From Cannabis sativa (taxonomy: Eukaryota; Streptophyta; Magnoliopsida; Rosales; Cannabaceae), in the NCBI RefSeq assembly GCF_029168945.1, contig NC_083607.1:31357257-31421256 (forward strand): 64,000 nt of DNA, given 5' to 3'. A program made the translations under genes and the position numbers. Positions 31,687 through 43,345 of the stretch are shown here, piece by piece; the first letter of the stretch is position 1; each line of letters opens with the position of its first letter. Under the pieces are notes generated by a model, which saw only the letters and a list, made by a program, of their open reading frames with translations, was not told the DNA's origin and ran no database searches.

Positions 31687-33450
31687 TGTGTTTTTAGAGA
31701 ATTAGTATCCTTTTGGATTAATAATTCTGGACTACTAACCTTGTTTATTATTCTTCTTATAGCTAAAGCTTCTTAAACTCGGGTGCTGTCTTAACGAGTT
31801 GGATTAGAAAGCTGGATGGTGGATGGAGATTGTCTATAATAAAGAAGAAGCTCTTTCATTTGAATTAATTGTTTAGTTTTTTAAACAATTTGGATTTCAA
31901 AGTTTTGGGATCTTAACTCCCTGTTTGGTTCTCATAAATATTGCAAACAATTTTTGGTTTATAATAAAATATCTTTTTCAATAATATTACAATTTATGAG
32001 TTGAGCTTCAGTTCTTTACTTTATCTATTACCGATTATTATATTTATTATGTTTGAATGTGTATGTGTTTTTATTATTGATGCAAATTCAAAAGTATTTA
32101 AACTCTTTACAGAGCTATTACTACATAAACACTTGAAATTATTTCTATGTTTATGAATAATTGTTGGTTTCAAAAACAATTATTTGAGAATTTGTTTAAT
32201 AAAAAGATCTTTTGATCTGATAGGGGTGGAGATAAGTTAAGAATAATATGCAGTTCAAACGATTTTTTATATCTAATGAACTCTGGATTATATTCAACTC
32301 CACAGACTCTCTATCACACTTAGAGATTTACAACCTTTAGGGGTGGACCATAATCTCTATAAACTTAGGGGTGGATTATATTCTACAGTACCCTTTGTGA
32401 CACATAATTTTAAACATGGAAATAATATAATAAATTAGCTATTATCAGAATAAATCCTTGATCTTGATTATATGTTCCAGTTTAGATTTACTGTTGTAAT
32501 AGTTATTGATACCATTAAAGTTCTTTGATAATGTTTCACATTACCTTGGTTGAGTGGGAGAATATTAAAATTCCTTACCCATCTTCGTTTGGTTGATAAT
32601 TGTGATAGGAACTTAAGAACACCTCTGATAAAACAAGTCTAACCATTCACATGGATAGAAATAACTTATCAGAATTATGAGAGTGAAATAGAAGAATTCT
32701 TGCATAGTCTATTCGAAAGACTGATTCAAGATGTCTATTTGTCATAACATTTTATGGTATCTTGATTTGATTGCTTAAATCTCTAGCAAGTATTTTTTCA
32801 CTTCAAATACTAGACTGCTATGTTGTTGAACTAATCTTAAAGAAACTTACAGTTTCGGCTTAAGATAATAAAGTCACAACGAGATGTTTCCAGAAACAAT
32901 AGTAAAAGGTTAAAAGTTTCTAACCAGACATCTGCTATTGAGTGGGAGCCATCTGAGATGTAATCAAATGGGGAACATTAGGGGACAATCAAGAAAGATT
33001 TACAAAAGTGACGTATATGTTATTAAGGAACTATTCATTAGTGGTCCTGATATGCACACTGACTCATTATGAGATGGTGGTTACTCTGGGGGTGGAGGAA
33101 TCATTATAGAAGAGTGTTAAAACCCATCTATAATTATTCAAGCTTCATCAGAGAAGATATAACTTTGTAAATTCAAAATTACCAGAAAGTTATTTTACTG
33201 AAGAAAATTCTACACTGCATTATCTCAATTCCAAATTTTAAAATTTGAGTGATATGTCTTCTGGTTGTTCAGATGTACTTAATGGGCAGTAAGGATTTCA
33301 GTATCCCTTGACGAGTAAAGCATAAGTAAGGGAAGGTTTCATGTGTCTCATGAACCTGATTCCAGATATATGGGTGGATTCAAAGATACTACACTTGATC
33401 AGAGGATCAAGACAAAAGATTGATTGTAATGCACAACTTGTTTTATGTTA
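31687..33450 (+). other. B2 non-coding interior after gag
   Basis: It is collinear with 22691-24450 in B1 and has the same AGGGGTGGA motifs (near 32221, 32338, 32368, 33090). No pol remnant is recognised. Confidence 0.6.
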
Positions 33451-33465
33451 GTGGAAGTGGGAGTT
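33451..33465 (+). promoter_or_regulatory. Polypurine tract of B2
   Basis: GTGGAAGTGGGAGTT directly precedes the 3' LTR at 33466. Confidence 0.85.
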
Positions 33466-35414
33466 TGTCGGGTTTTATGCCCTAAATAAAACTCATTACA
33501 ATCTGATTAGTTATCAATTTAGAAGTGAAGCATGTTTACATGTATGTTACATGTTTATGGTTTAATACATATATTTGATATATGCACAAAATCAGTTAAA
33601 TCCAGAACATATAGTTATTCACAATTACAGTATCGTCAATACATTGGAATGTGATTGTGATTATATGATTCAAAAGATTTGGTCCCTGTTCATCAGTGTT
33701 TTGGATTTACACTGATGTGATAATCAGCGATGAAGTATACTTACACTTGGAGTAAGTGTTATGTTCTTTCCAGAATATTGGCAAAGTATACTGGTTTCGA
33801 ATGCATGGAGTATGCATTGGACTGGACCGATATTGAACTTGGTTAAAGATATTGTAAACTTACCGTTGTATCTTTCCAAGTCAATGTGAGAAGTTGATCT
33901 TAGATAAAGAGAATATAAATCCTGATATGCTTAGGCTCAATCTCAGGAGTGCTATTCTTGTTCTTTGATTTATTAGTTAAAGCCTGTTTTGAGTCAGGAT
34001 AATACATATATTTTGGGAACATGATGGCATAACTGAATAGGGAGTGCTAAACATAAATATGGAAATCTATAGCTTCTACTGGTGTATAGAAGTAAAGTGA
34101 CGATTCCTTTTGAGCTTAGTTAAATAGAAGTAAATGGATGAGCTCTTGTTTCAGTGACTATATATTAGATCACTAAAACATCATTTACAGGTCACTAAGT
34201 GTTCAAATGGGCAAAATACATTGAGGGGTGTAAACGGTAAATTAGTCCCGTCTCGATGTAAATCTTCTATATAGAGGATATCTAAATCACATTAAGATTA
34301 TAACAATGGTTAAATGAGATAGCATATTGATATCGTAAAACATATGATATGCTCTATATAAGTCTGAGAGTGCAATTCCAAGTTCTAAGAGTGGATTCAA
34401 CGAGGAATTAATAAGTTAGGGATTTACTTGGTAAATCGGTTCAACTTATTGGAAGCTCAGAATATAGATCCATGGTCCCCATTCTAGTTGAGACTATACT
34501 GTTTGTAGGACTTTATAATTGATTTATGATTAATCAATTATAATTCTAAAAGTTAGACTATGTCTAATTTGTGAATTCTCACAGTTTAGGGATGAAATCG
34601 TAAATAAGAGGGTTTCTAGGTTTAATTATTAATTATGAGACTTTGCATGTCTGAATTAATAATTAATTTTAAATGGCAATATTATTTAATAATCTATTTT
34701 AGTTATTAAATAATTGGTTTTGGCATTTAATTGATTAGAATTGGAAAAATGGCATTTTTGGAGAAATAGAAATAAAATTGAGGAAACTGCAAAATCAATG
34801 TGAGGCCCATTCACACCATGGCCGGCCACATCAATGCCTTTTCCCAATTATTATTTTCAATTTTAATTTGTCATTTAATTGCTAATCAAAGCCTAGCCTA
34901 AATAGGAAAGTGGTGAATCACACTAAATAAAGCAGTTATTCTATTACACAGTAAAAGAGGAAACTGTTTATTTGGAAAGTTGTGATCTTCTCTTTTCCTA
35001 TTTATAGCAGCCCCTCTCTTCTCTTTGTATGCATATGTGTGTTGCTTGAGAAACTTTGCTCTGCAAAGTGTATCACACGAAAATAAGAGAGAAAAACAAA
35101 GAGAGATTTCGAAATTCCCTAGTGAGAGAGAAGTGCCCACTCACATCATTCAGTATCTCATCATAGTTTGGAAGACTGTGAAGAATCACATCCAACTGAA
35201 GAACTTTCGGGCTCAGATCTTGATTATACTCTGCTACAGACAGGAATCAAGGGTTAGAGATCTGAGTGGAAGGAGACATAAATTCCGCTGCAATCACTGT
35301 AAGTTATTCTTAACTTTTATGTGTTTAGTTCATCGTTTTAGAAGTTCAATATTAGGTTGTTAAATCAACATACTTGCAATAGATCTAAGATCCTGGATAA
35401 ATATAATACCAACA
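33466..35414 (+). repeat. 3' LTR of B2
   Basis: 1,949 bp, the same length as the 5' copy and nearly identical. The fourth base is changed (TGTCGGG). A TATA-like TATTTATAG lies near 34999-35007, and the donor-like CACTGTAAGTTA near 35297 is intact. Confidence 0.93.
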
Positions 35415-36409
35415 TTTACTTGGTAAATCGGTTCAACTTATTCGAAGCTCAGAATATAGATCCATGGTCCCCATTCTAGTTGAGACTATACTGTTTGTAG
35501 GACTCTATAATTGATTTATGATTAATCAATTATAATTCTAAAAGTTAGACTATGTCTAATTTGTGAATTCTCACAGTTTAGGGATGAAATTGTAAATAAG
35601 AGGGTTTCTAGGTTTAATTATTAATTATGAGACTTTGCATGTCTAAATTAATAATTAATTTTAAATGGAAATATTATTTAATAACTAAAATAGATTATTA
35701 AATAATTGGTTTTGGCATTTAAATGATTAGAATTGGAAAAATGGCATTTTTGGAGAAATAGAAATAAAATTGAGGAAACTGCAAAATCAATGTGAGGCCC
35801 ATTCACACCATGGCCGGCCACATCATTGTATTTTCCCAATTATTATTTTTCAATTTAATTTGTCATTTAATTGCTAATCAAAGCCTAGCCTAAATAGGAA
35901 AGTGGTGAATCACACTAAATAAGGCAGTTATTCAATTACACAGTAAAAGAGGAAACTGTTTATTTGGAAAGTTGTGATCTTCCCTTTTCCTATATATAGC
36001 AGCCCCTCTCCTCTCTTTGAATGCATGGGTTTTGCTTGAGAAAACTTTGCTTTGCAAAGTGTATCACACGAAATCAAGAGAGAAAAACAAAGAGAGATTT
36101 CGAAATCCCTAGTGAGAGAGAAGTGCCCACTCACATCATTCAGTATCTCATCATAGTTTGGAAGACTGTGAAGGATCACATCCAACTGAAGAACTTTCGG
36201 GCTCAGATCTTAATTATACTCTTCTACAGACAGGAATCAAGGGTTAGAGATCTGAGTGGAAGGAGACATTAATTCCGCTGCAATCACTGTAAGTTATTCT
36301 TAACTTTTATGTGTTTAGTTCATCGTTTTAGAAGTTCAATATTAGGTTGTTAAATCAACATACTTGCAAATAGATCTAAGATCCTGGATAAATTAATTCC
36401 AACACATTC

Positions 36410-38201
36410 AGGGGTGGATATGAGTTTTTCGTTGTATTTTTAAAACGATAACTCTAGATTATACCATTTAGCAAGAAATTTGAAATATTTGAAAATTTTC
36501 ATTAATTTCTAGCAATGGTTAAAACCATTAAGGTAAGTGGTTAAAGATCTTGCGAACTGATAGGGGTGGAAAAATAGTTAGTAGATATGCATTTCAAAGA
36601 TCATTAAATTGATTTTTGAATTATATCAAAACTTACCTCCCCAGAAATTTCGAGTTTCATGTTGATGATTAGTTACTAGTCGTTGCCTGATTCCTTCCAT
36701 GGTAATACAATTTCAGAATGATGTAATGGTTGTATACTTAATGTAAATCATTACTAGATTCATGGATGACCTAATCAAAATCTTAAGAAAAGCTAGAACT
36801 GTTAACCATGGTTTGTTAGCTATTTTAAGTGATTAGGGGTGGACCATCCCATAGTCAATAGATAAGAAAGTGTTTGTTTAAACAAATACTACTTTTCTAA
36901 GAAAATGACTAAGTCTGAAAATAAAGTAGCAAATAAAGGAGATATTTATTTCTTGATTCCAAAAGTGTTCTATCATCTTATTTGACATATGATGATCCCA
37001 CTGCCTCTGTTGTCTTGTCACAACCGAAGAGATCAATACCATTTAGTTTTCTTAGACATAATTCACGGTACCTTGTCGCAGTGGGAGAGTTTCTAGGAAC
37101 TCACCTTCTTATGACTTGGGAGACACTAGTGATTAAAATCCATTGTGAGTTTAAACAAGTAATGGATTGTCAAGATAAGAAACTAAGAAGAAAAGCCAAT
37201 AGAACTATGGTTTAATCCATTCACATGGAGTAACCTAAAGTTTTCTATTACAATGACATAAAAGGAAATTTTTGTTTATAAGTCTATTCAATGGACTTAA
37301 CAAAACTTCCTGTTACTAGTATTATAAGGTTTGCGTTTATCTAAACCTATGGCTTGTGGTATACCTGGTAATTACTTACTCTAATGCAAGCAACTTACTT
37401 TAGTAAGATGCTGAAGCATTTTCTTTCTAATGGCAATCTATAGAAGCTTCTCAACTTCTAGGCATAGATTTTATTTATCTAAGGAAAAGTCTCAACTATT
37501 CCAGAAAAGATAAAGCCATGAAAGAATTTCTGAAATCAACAGTGAGAGGTCTTAGATATGATTTTGTATGCCTTAGACCAGACACCTGCTGTTGAGTGGG
37601 AGTAATGAGTAGGTATCAGATTAATCCAGCAGAAAAACATTGGAAGACAATCAAGTAAATCTTAAGATTAAGAAGAGGAATTATATGTTAGTCTATAAGG
37701 GTGTGTTTAAAACTCTTAGACTACACCACATCAGATTTCGAAATTTGCCTTTGTGCTAGAAAATCTTTTTGATAAGATGGTGGTTACTCTGGGGGTGGAA
37801 TAGTTATTTTGGAGAAGTGTAAAAACCTATCTGAAGTCTCTAGGTCTACCAGGAAGGGACTGAATGTTAAAGTTAGAGGAAAGGTACTTATTCAGTCTAA
37901 GGAAAGTTCTATACATTTTTGGCACCATTTCAAATTGCCTAAACTACTAGTGTTATTTCCCTATTAACCAAAAGTAGTTGCCAAAAGTATAGAATCCAGT
38001 ATCCCAAGAGAGTAGACATAAAGAGAGGAATTTCACATTATCAATGATTTTGTGATTAAATGAAGAGTAATGGTGGAGAAAAGGTTGTGCTTAATTCAAC
38101 CTTTCAGATCCTATTACGAGAAGTTTACTACTACTACACTTGATTTGTATATCAACGTGTTGAGATTATTTGAAGCGCACTTTTTGTTTTATATTAGTGC
38201 A
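36410..38201 (+). other. A1 interior, 3' part, non-coding
   Basis: It resumes the A1 sequence interrupted at 17908; A2 reads through the same point near 49796. AGGGGTGGA-type motifs occur near 36409, 36560, 36836 and 37790, and a TTGAGTGGGAG tract near 37592. A short open stretch (36982-37215, counterpart 50395-50640) is somewhat alike in both copies, but it has no domain I recognise and I do not call it a gene. Confidence 0.65.
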
Positions 38202-38211
38202 AGTGGGAGCT
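38202..38211 (+). promoter_or_regulatory. Polypurine tract of A1
   Basis: AGTGGGAGCT immediately precedes the 3' LTR; A2 has AGTGGGAGTT at the same place. Confidence 0.8.
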
Positions 38212-39789
38212 TGTTGGGCTTTATGCCCTAAATAAAACTCATTTCAATATAATCAGATTTACTTATTAATATAGATAAGAAATAACATTTAATGTTTCAT
38301 GGTTCACATGATTTATTTCATGATTATATGTACATAATGTATGAATTCATCTGAAACCCTTTCCACATACTTGATCCTGTTTATTGTGTTGTCAACACAT
38401 TGGAAAGTAAACATGACTATGTGAATAACGTTTCCTAGATTTATCAGACATAGGGTTTTACTGATATGATAATCTACAACAGAGTTTACTTGCATTTCGA
38501 GAAGTGCTATGTTCTTTCCAGAGCATTGGTTAAAGTAAAGCTCAGGTTGGATGCATGGAGTATGCATCGGAAGGGACCGATATTGAACTTTGACTTAGAT
38601 TTATTAAACTTACCGTAATATCTATTCAAGTCAACATCGCCTAGTTGATCCTAGATCAAATGATCTTAATCCTGTTATGATTAGGTTCAATCTCAAGAGG
38701 CTATTCGTATTCTTTGATTTGTTAGTTAAGCCTACTTTTAGGTCAGGGTGATACGTACATTTTGGGAACACGGTAGTGCAATTGAGTGGGAGCGCTAACG
38801 TAAACATGGAATCTATAGCTTCTATCTGGCGAATAGTAAGTAAAGGATGATCTCCTTCGAGCTTGACCAAACGAAAATAAATGGTGGAGATCTCATTTCA
38901 CATAAGCTGAAATATCATTTATACGGGGTTAAGTGTTTTAAGGATTAAATACATTGTAGGGTGCAATGGTAATCTAATCCCTTTACAGTGTAGATCATTC
39001 ATATAGAGGATCATTGATCAAATTAGGATGATAACAATGGATAACTAATGATGTGTCTATATGGTGGAACATATAGAGCATTCTATATGCTGAGAGTGTA
39101 ATTCTAAGTTCTATGTGTGGATTCAACGAAGAATTAATAAGTTAGTGAATTTTAGTAATAAATTCTTGAGAAAATCAGATGCAGAAAAGATAAAACTGAA
39201 AAAATTGCAAAAAGTGAGGACCAAATCCACTATGCATGGCCAGCCACTTTTGTAGGGAATTTAAACTGATATTTTCATTATTTTAATGCCAAATAATTCA
39301 AACCTAACCCTAGTGGAATGCTACAAATAGATAGTGAAGGCTTCAGGAAAATTACACTTTTCTTCTGACTTCTGGTTCAGAAAAAACTGAGCCTCTCTCT
39401 CTCCCTATCTTTAGCTGCCACCTTGCTCTCTTCCTTCCCTCTTCAATTTCGAAATTCTTAGTGTGAGAATAGTGCCCACACACAGCAAGCAAGTGATACC
39501 TCAATCATAGTAAGGAAGATCGTGAAGAAAGACTTCCAGCAAGAAGGAGTTTCAGCACTAAAGAATCAGAGAAAGAGATCTAGGTTCAGATATTGATAAT
39601 GCTCTGCTACAGAAAGGAATCAAGGGCTAGATATCTGAACGGAAGGAGTCATATTATTCCGCTGCACCCAATGTAAGGTTTACTAAACTTTATATGTGTT
39701 TATTTCATCGTTTTAGAAAGTTCATATTTAGGGTGTTAATCAACATACTTGTGAGTAGATCTAAGATCCTGGTAAAATAATTTCCAACA
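38212..39789 (+). repeat. 3' LTR of A1 with a 320-bp internal deletion
   Basis: It is 1,578 bp. Compared with the A2 3' LTR (1,898 bp), exactly 320 bp are missing at 39166-39169, where TTGA is shared by both sides of the joint. The TATA box is changed to TACAAATA near 39327. The rest matches family A. The aatat duplication follows. Confidence 0.9.
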
Positions 39790-39794
39790 AATAT

Positions 39795-40783
39795 TATCTG
39801 CTTTTTCACTCGCTTAGCCTGCGGGGAATAATTAAGGAGAGAAAAGAAGTCATCAAGCTGCCCAAGTGCCTCGCTCCATGATCCCAGAGGGTTAGGGCTC
39901 CAACCCTGTGGACCAGTCTTCACAGACCTCTGTGGGTGAAGTCCTTGCAAATGGAGACCATAAGGGAGGTGTCCGCGAATCAACAACCCTCTCCTCTGAA
40001 AGGCGAGACCTTTGGCTCCTACAAAGATCATGGACCTTCCATAAAAAAGTATTAATTCGGGGTACTCCTTTGACGCGCATGGGTTCGGTCTACATGTGCC
40101 AGGCTAAGGGCCCACCACTCGCTCCTTTCCTATGTACGATGTTAGAGGTTGTCTCTCATGACACCTAAAGCGTGCATGTCCCTGTATACCATGCAAAACG
40201 ATCTAACAACTAAGAGCAGGGGTAATTCAAATGAGGAAGGCTCTAGAGTGACACGCGTCCAAAGCACCGTCAGTACAACCAGTACAATCTGATATCGGTA
40301 AAGATCACATGGAAAATATGCCACCTACCAATCCAATGGTGGGGGTTCATCCTCATGAAGATCCATCAACGACAATCCTTGTGAAGGAATCGACCTATAT
40401 ATACCCCTAGAGACACACAAGGTGGGGGATCTGATCCAAGCTTCGACTTCTTCACCTTTAATCCTTTTGACTCCCCATCTTAAGATCGAAGGCGAATTCT
40501 TTGTAAACACATTATTATAACTCTATTATTAACTCCAGAATATTCCTACTAAGCTTCATCTTCTTCAAGAGGAACATAGTGGATCGGAGTAAAGTCCATC
40601 CCTTTTGTATTTGTATCAACATTCATCGGCCAAAGAGCCTAATAAAATAGACTCGTGGACTAAGGATAATTAATGCCTGAACCACGTAAAAATCTCCTGT
40701 CTATTATTTTATCATCCACACCTTCATTACTTTCTTAAGCTCTATAATTATTCGATTTCTAAAAAACTTGGTAAACATCTTGG
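39795..40783 (+). mobile_element. Probable old Ty3/gypsy LTR-like remnant
   Basis: There is no coding region. A TATATATA near 40397-40404 is followed by a leader-like stretch. The segment near 40660-40710 (GGACTAAGG, then CTGAACCACGTAAAAATC) resembles, from memory, the 3' ends of Tat/Ogre-type LTRs in plants. A1 inserted into this unit or just beside it. No matching second LTR was found in the window. Confidence 0.35.
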
Positions 40784-41801
40784 TACATATATAGTTTTTT
40801 ATATAATTAAGAGTACAATTCTGAATTTATAGTGGCGCTAGGAGGAATTAATAAGTTAGAGAATTTACTTGGTAAATTCTAGTTCTACTTATTGGAAGCG
40901 TGATTATATAAGCTCATGGTCTCCATACTAGTTAAGATAATACTGCTTTCAGTCTCAGTTAATTGGTTTTAATTAATCAATTATAATTCTAAAATTAGAC
41001 TATGTCTTATTTATGTATTTTCACTAAGCAAGGGCTTAATTGTAAAGAAAAGATGTTTTGGGGTTTATTTGTTAATTAAGAGACTTTATTAAGTCTAATT
41101 AATAAATAAGATAAATGACAATTTTATTTGATAATTAATTATAATTATTAAATAAATATTTTTGACATTTATATGATTGAAATTAGAAAATATGTCATTA
41201 TTGAAAGAAAGATAAATAGTTGAAATAAAGTGGAAAATTTGTAACTAGTGAGGCCCACTACTATGGTCGGCCACTTATGTGATTTTTGCCCATTATTTTC
41301 TCTTCTTTTAATCAATGTAATTAAATCCTAAACCCTAGTTGAAATACTATAAAAGGAATATGTTGCTCTCATTCTCATCCAATACTTTTCAACCTACCAA
41401 ATCTAGTTATCTAACTCTGTCAAACAACTAGTAGATGAGAGGCTGCTTCTATAGTGATTTCACACCTTATCATTGTTCTTCATTAATTCGAGCCACAGTG
41501 AGAGAGTACCATGCCCACACATAGCAAGTCAAGTACTCAATCCTAGTGCAGAAGATGGTGGTCAACCAAAACTGAAGGAGAGAAGGGGATCTAGGCTCAG
41601 ATCTTATTATTACTCTGCGACCAAAAGGAATAAGGGTTAGAGATTTGAGCGAAATGAGTCATATTATTCCACTGCCATCAATGTAAGGTTTTCTAAACTC
41701 TTATGTGTTTAATTTCATCTCATTAGAGAATTCATATTTAGGGTGTTAATCAAACATACATGTTAGTAAATCTAGATCCTGGTAAAATAATTCCCAATAC
41801 A
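40784..41801 (+). mobile_element. Truncated A/B-related LTR (3' part only)
   Basis: It aligns by eye with the second half of the A and B LTRs, from the ACATATAG region through AGGAATTAATAAG, the TCATGGTC block, a TATA box (TATAAAAG, 41348-41355), the probable start region, and an end CCCAATACA. Divergence is clearly greater than among A1, A2, B1 and B2, so it is an older or different subfamily. The 5' half is missing, and no PBS follows. Confidence 0.75.
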
Positions 41802-43340
41802 TAGAAGGTCTATCTCAGGATACACAGAGTACCCAACAAAATGATAGTACGATGGAAAAAGTAGATAATGAAATCCTGAAGAGCTTGCAGCTCATTGACC
41901 CACATACTCATCAGTATGTTGAAAGACAAGAGAAATTCACCCTGCATATTTTATCTCAAAATTATCACATTATGATAATATCTCGCGTTTTCTTCTCTCA
42001 ACATTTATAGAAAGACACAAGAGGTACTACCCAAGGTATTCTTAGGTACAAAAAGTTACCTTCCGAATAAAACAACCTAAGAGAATTGTTTATATTGCGA
42101 GATGAAGAAGCATAGTCAGCATAACCGTTTAAAGATAAAGACAAAGTGTGGTTATGGCAGTTATTTATTATTATTCCATGTGATGTACATATGAAACGTG
42201 GGCATTTTCCACGTTTCACAAACGGTTACAAGGATAAGATCCCAAGGAAATAACTGTCTCCCTAAACTCTTATTGTTTATCGAGATTTTTGGAAACTAAA
42301 TATTTGAGAACTAAAGATATAATTAAATGCAAAAATGAAGAGATGGAGATTTTTTACGTGGTTTGGGTGCTAATTAACCTTAGTCCGCGAGTAGTCTATT
42401 AGCCTCTTAGGGCATTTTCGATGTGTTTATAATATTTTTATAGGAAATCTTAACTCAGTACTCTATGGTTCTTGTGAAGAAGACGAAGAGTAAACTTGGC
42501 AGAGTTTTAGCTATGGTGGTCGTGATCCCCCCTTCGTATGAGAATAGAAGGATATTTATAGGCTAAATAACGGGTATGGACATGCCCATTACCTGCCTAA
42601 GATTTCTACTAAAAGCTCACTAATGGGGTAAATTACATGAAAAATTAGAGCTGATTGTTGGGTCCCGGGAAAACTATTGTGCCCGGGCGTGCTGCAGCTG
42701 GACAATGAGGACATTTTTACAAAGTAAACACGTGTCATTCAAAGATTTAACCTTTAAAAGTAGTGGCCACATGTCGCCCAAAGCTTTCTCCTTTAAATGC
42801 AGGGGGTCTATATTTACCTGTCAAAAAAGTGGTAAAGGTGTGCGCACTACCATGCTTGGACGTAGGAGACAAGATCTCATCCTGTATTAGAAAAAACATA
42901 ACCGTCACTAGGTGATTTGGCTCATATCAAAGGTAGACATTCGTGACAGTCCTAGGAGATCGACATCCACATTAGGCTCGTTAAGTACCTATCTAGGTAT
43001 CAACTGGGCAAGCTTACATGTTTGAACCCTTTCAGGTTCGGGAGAGGCAACACTCCTTCCGCATTCTAAAAGCTAAGGTAGGACCAAGTGGACTTTCGCC
43101 TAACCTTCAATTTTGACTTATTTTCGGTTCTTATGAGGCTTCTCCGTGACAAGATTGTATCAATTAAGGAATTATGAAGCTAATCCCTTTCTTTAAATGC
43201 CACGTGTCATACGTCTAGAAATACGGATAATTCCTATAAATAGAGACAGAACTCACAAAACAAAGAACGAATAATTTGAAAAAGAAAAGAAGATAATTCA
43301 TAAAGATATCTTGTATTTTGTACTTTGTATACAGTTCATG
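41802..43340 (+). other. Non-coding DNA, probably decayed retroelement sequence
   Basis: No gene is supported. A promoter-like CTATAAATAGAGA lies near 43236, followed by an A-rich leader-like stretch, which resembles the core of another LTR. A2 inserted at 43345, and the sequence continues at 53496. A short open stretch at 42705-42890 has no recognisable domain. Confidence 0.5.
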
Positions 43341-43345
43341 AAAAT

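Larger units (their letters stand above)
25428..35414 (+). mobile_element. Element B2: complete gag-only LTR retrotransposon nested in the B1 LTR
   Basis: It is 9,987 bp with TSD tttac (25423-25427 and 35415-35419). Two 1,949-bp LTRs, an almost standard PBS, an open gag, a purine tract and no pol make this the best-preserved member of family B here. Its sequence is nearly the same as B1 throughout, so the family has moved recently. It inserted into the LTR of its own relative, a common outcome in plant heterochromatin. Confidence 0.95.
17909..36404 (+). mobile_element. Element B1: Copia-like gag-only LTR retrotransposon (TR-GAG type)
   Basis: The TSD is cattc (17904-17908 and 36405-36409). 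Its own length is about 8.5 kb once B2 (25428-35419) is removed. It has a truncated 5' LTR, a non-coding leader, one 290-codon gag (21818-22690), a long non-coding 3' interior, a purine tract and a 3' LTR split by B2. No protease, integrase, RT or RNase H is present. This matches the described class of terminal-repeat retrotransposons with GAG domain (TR-GAG), non-autonomous elements that keep only gag. The 5' LTR has lost its 3' half and the PBS, so this copy cannot transpose again. Confidence 0.93.
24466..36404 (+). repeat. 3' LTR of B1, split by B2
   Basis: The parts 24466-25427 and 35420-36404 join across tttac to give 1,947 bp, close to the 1,949-bp LTRs of B2. A TATA-like TATATATAG lies near 35991-35999. 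It ends CCAACA at 36404, followed by the cattc duplication. Confidence 0.92.
1954..39789 (+). mobile_element. Element A1: non-coding LTR retrotransposon (LARD-like), host to three nested elements
   Basis: The termini are TGTTGG...CCAACA and the TSD is aatat (1949-1953 and 39790-39794). Removing the gypsy insertion (2946-12375) and B1 (17909-36409) leaves about 9.9 kb: 5' LTR, initiator-Met-type PBS at 13246, a non-coding interior, a purine tract at 38202-38211 and the 3' LTR at 38212. No gag or pol reading frame exists in the interior, so it fits the class of large retrotransposon derivatives (LARDs) that depend on enzymes supplied in trans. The sister copy A2 at 43346-53490 has the same structure without insertions and confirms every joint. 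It is the oldest insertion of the nest. Confidence 0.92.

Noticed and set aside
39708..40510. Several frames of 60-108 codons on both strands
   Set aside because: Overlapping in opposite strands, no domain; the region looks like LTR remnant.
40828..40850. TGGCGCTAGGAGGAA as a PBS of a Tat/Ogre-type element
   Set aside because: It resembles such a PBS from memory, but the stretch also aligns with the A/B LTR on both sides, so the match may be chance.
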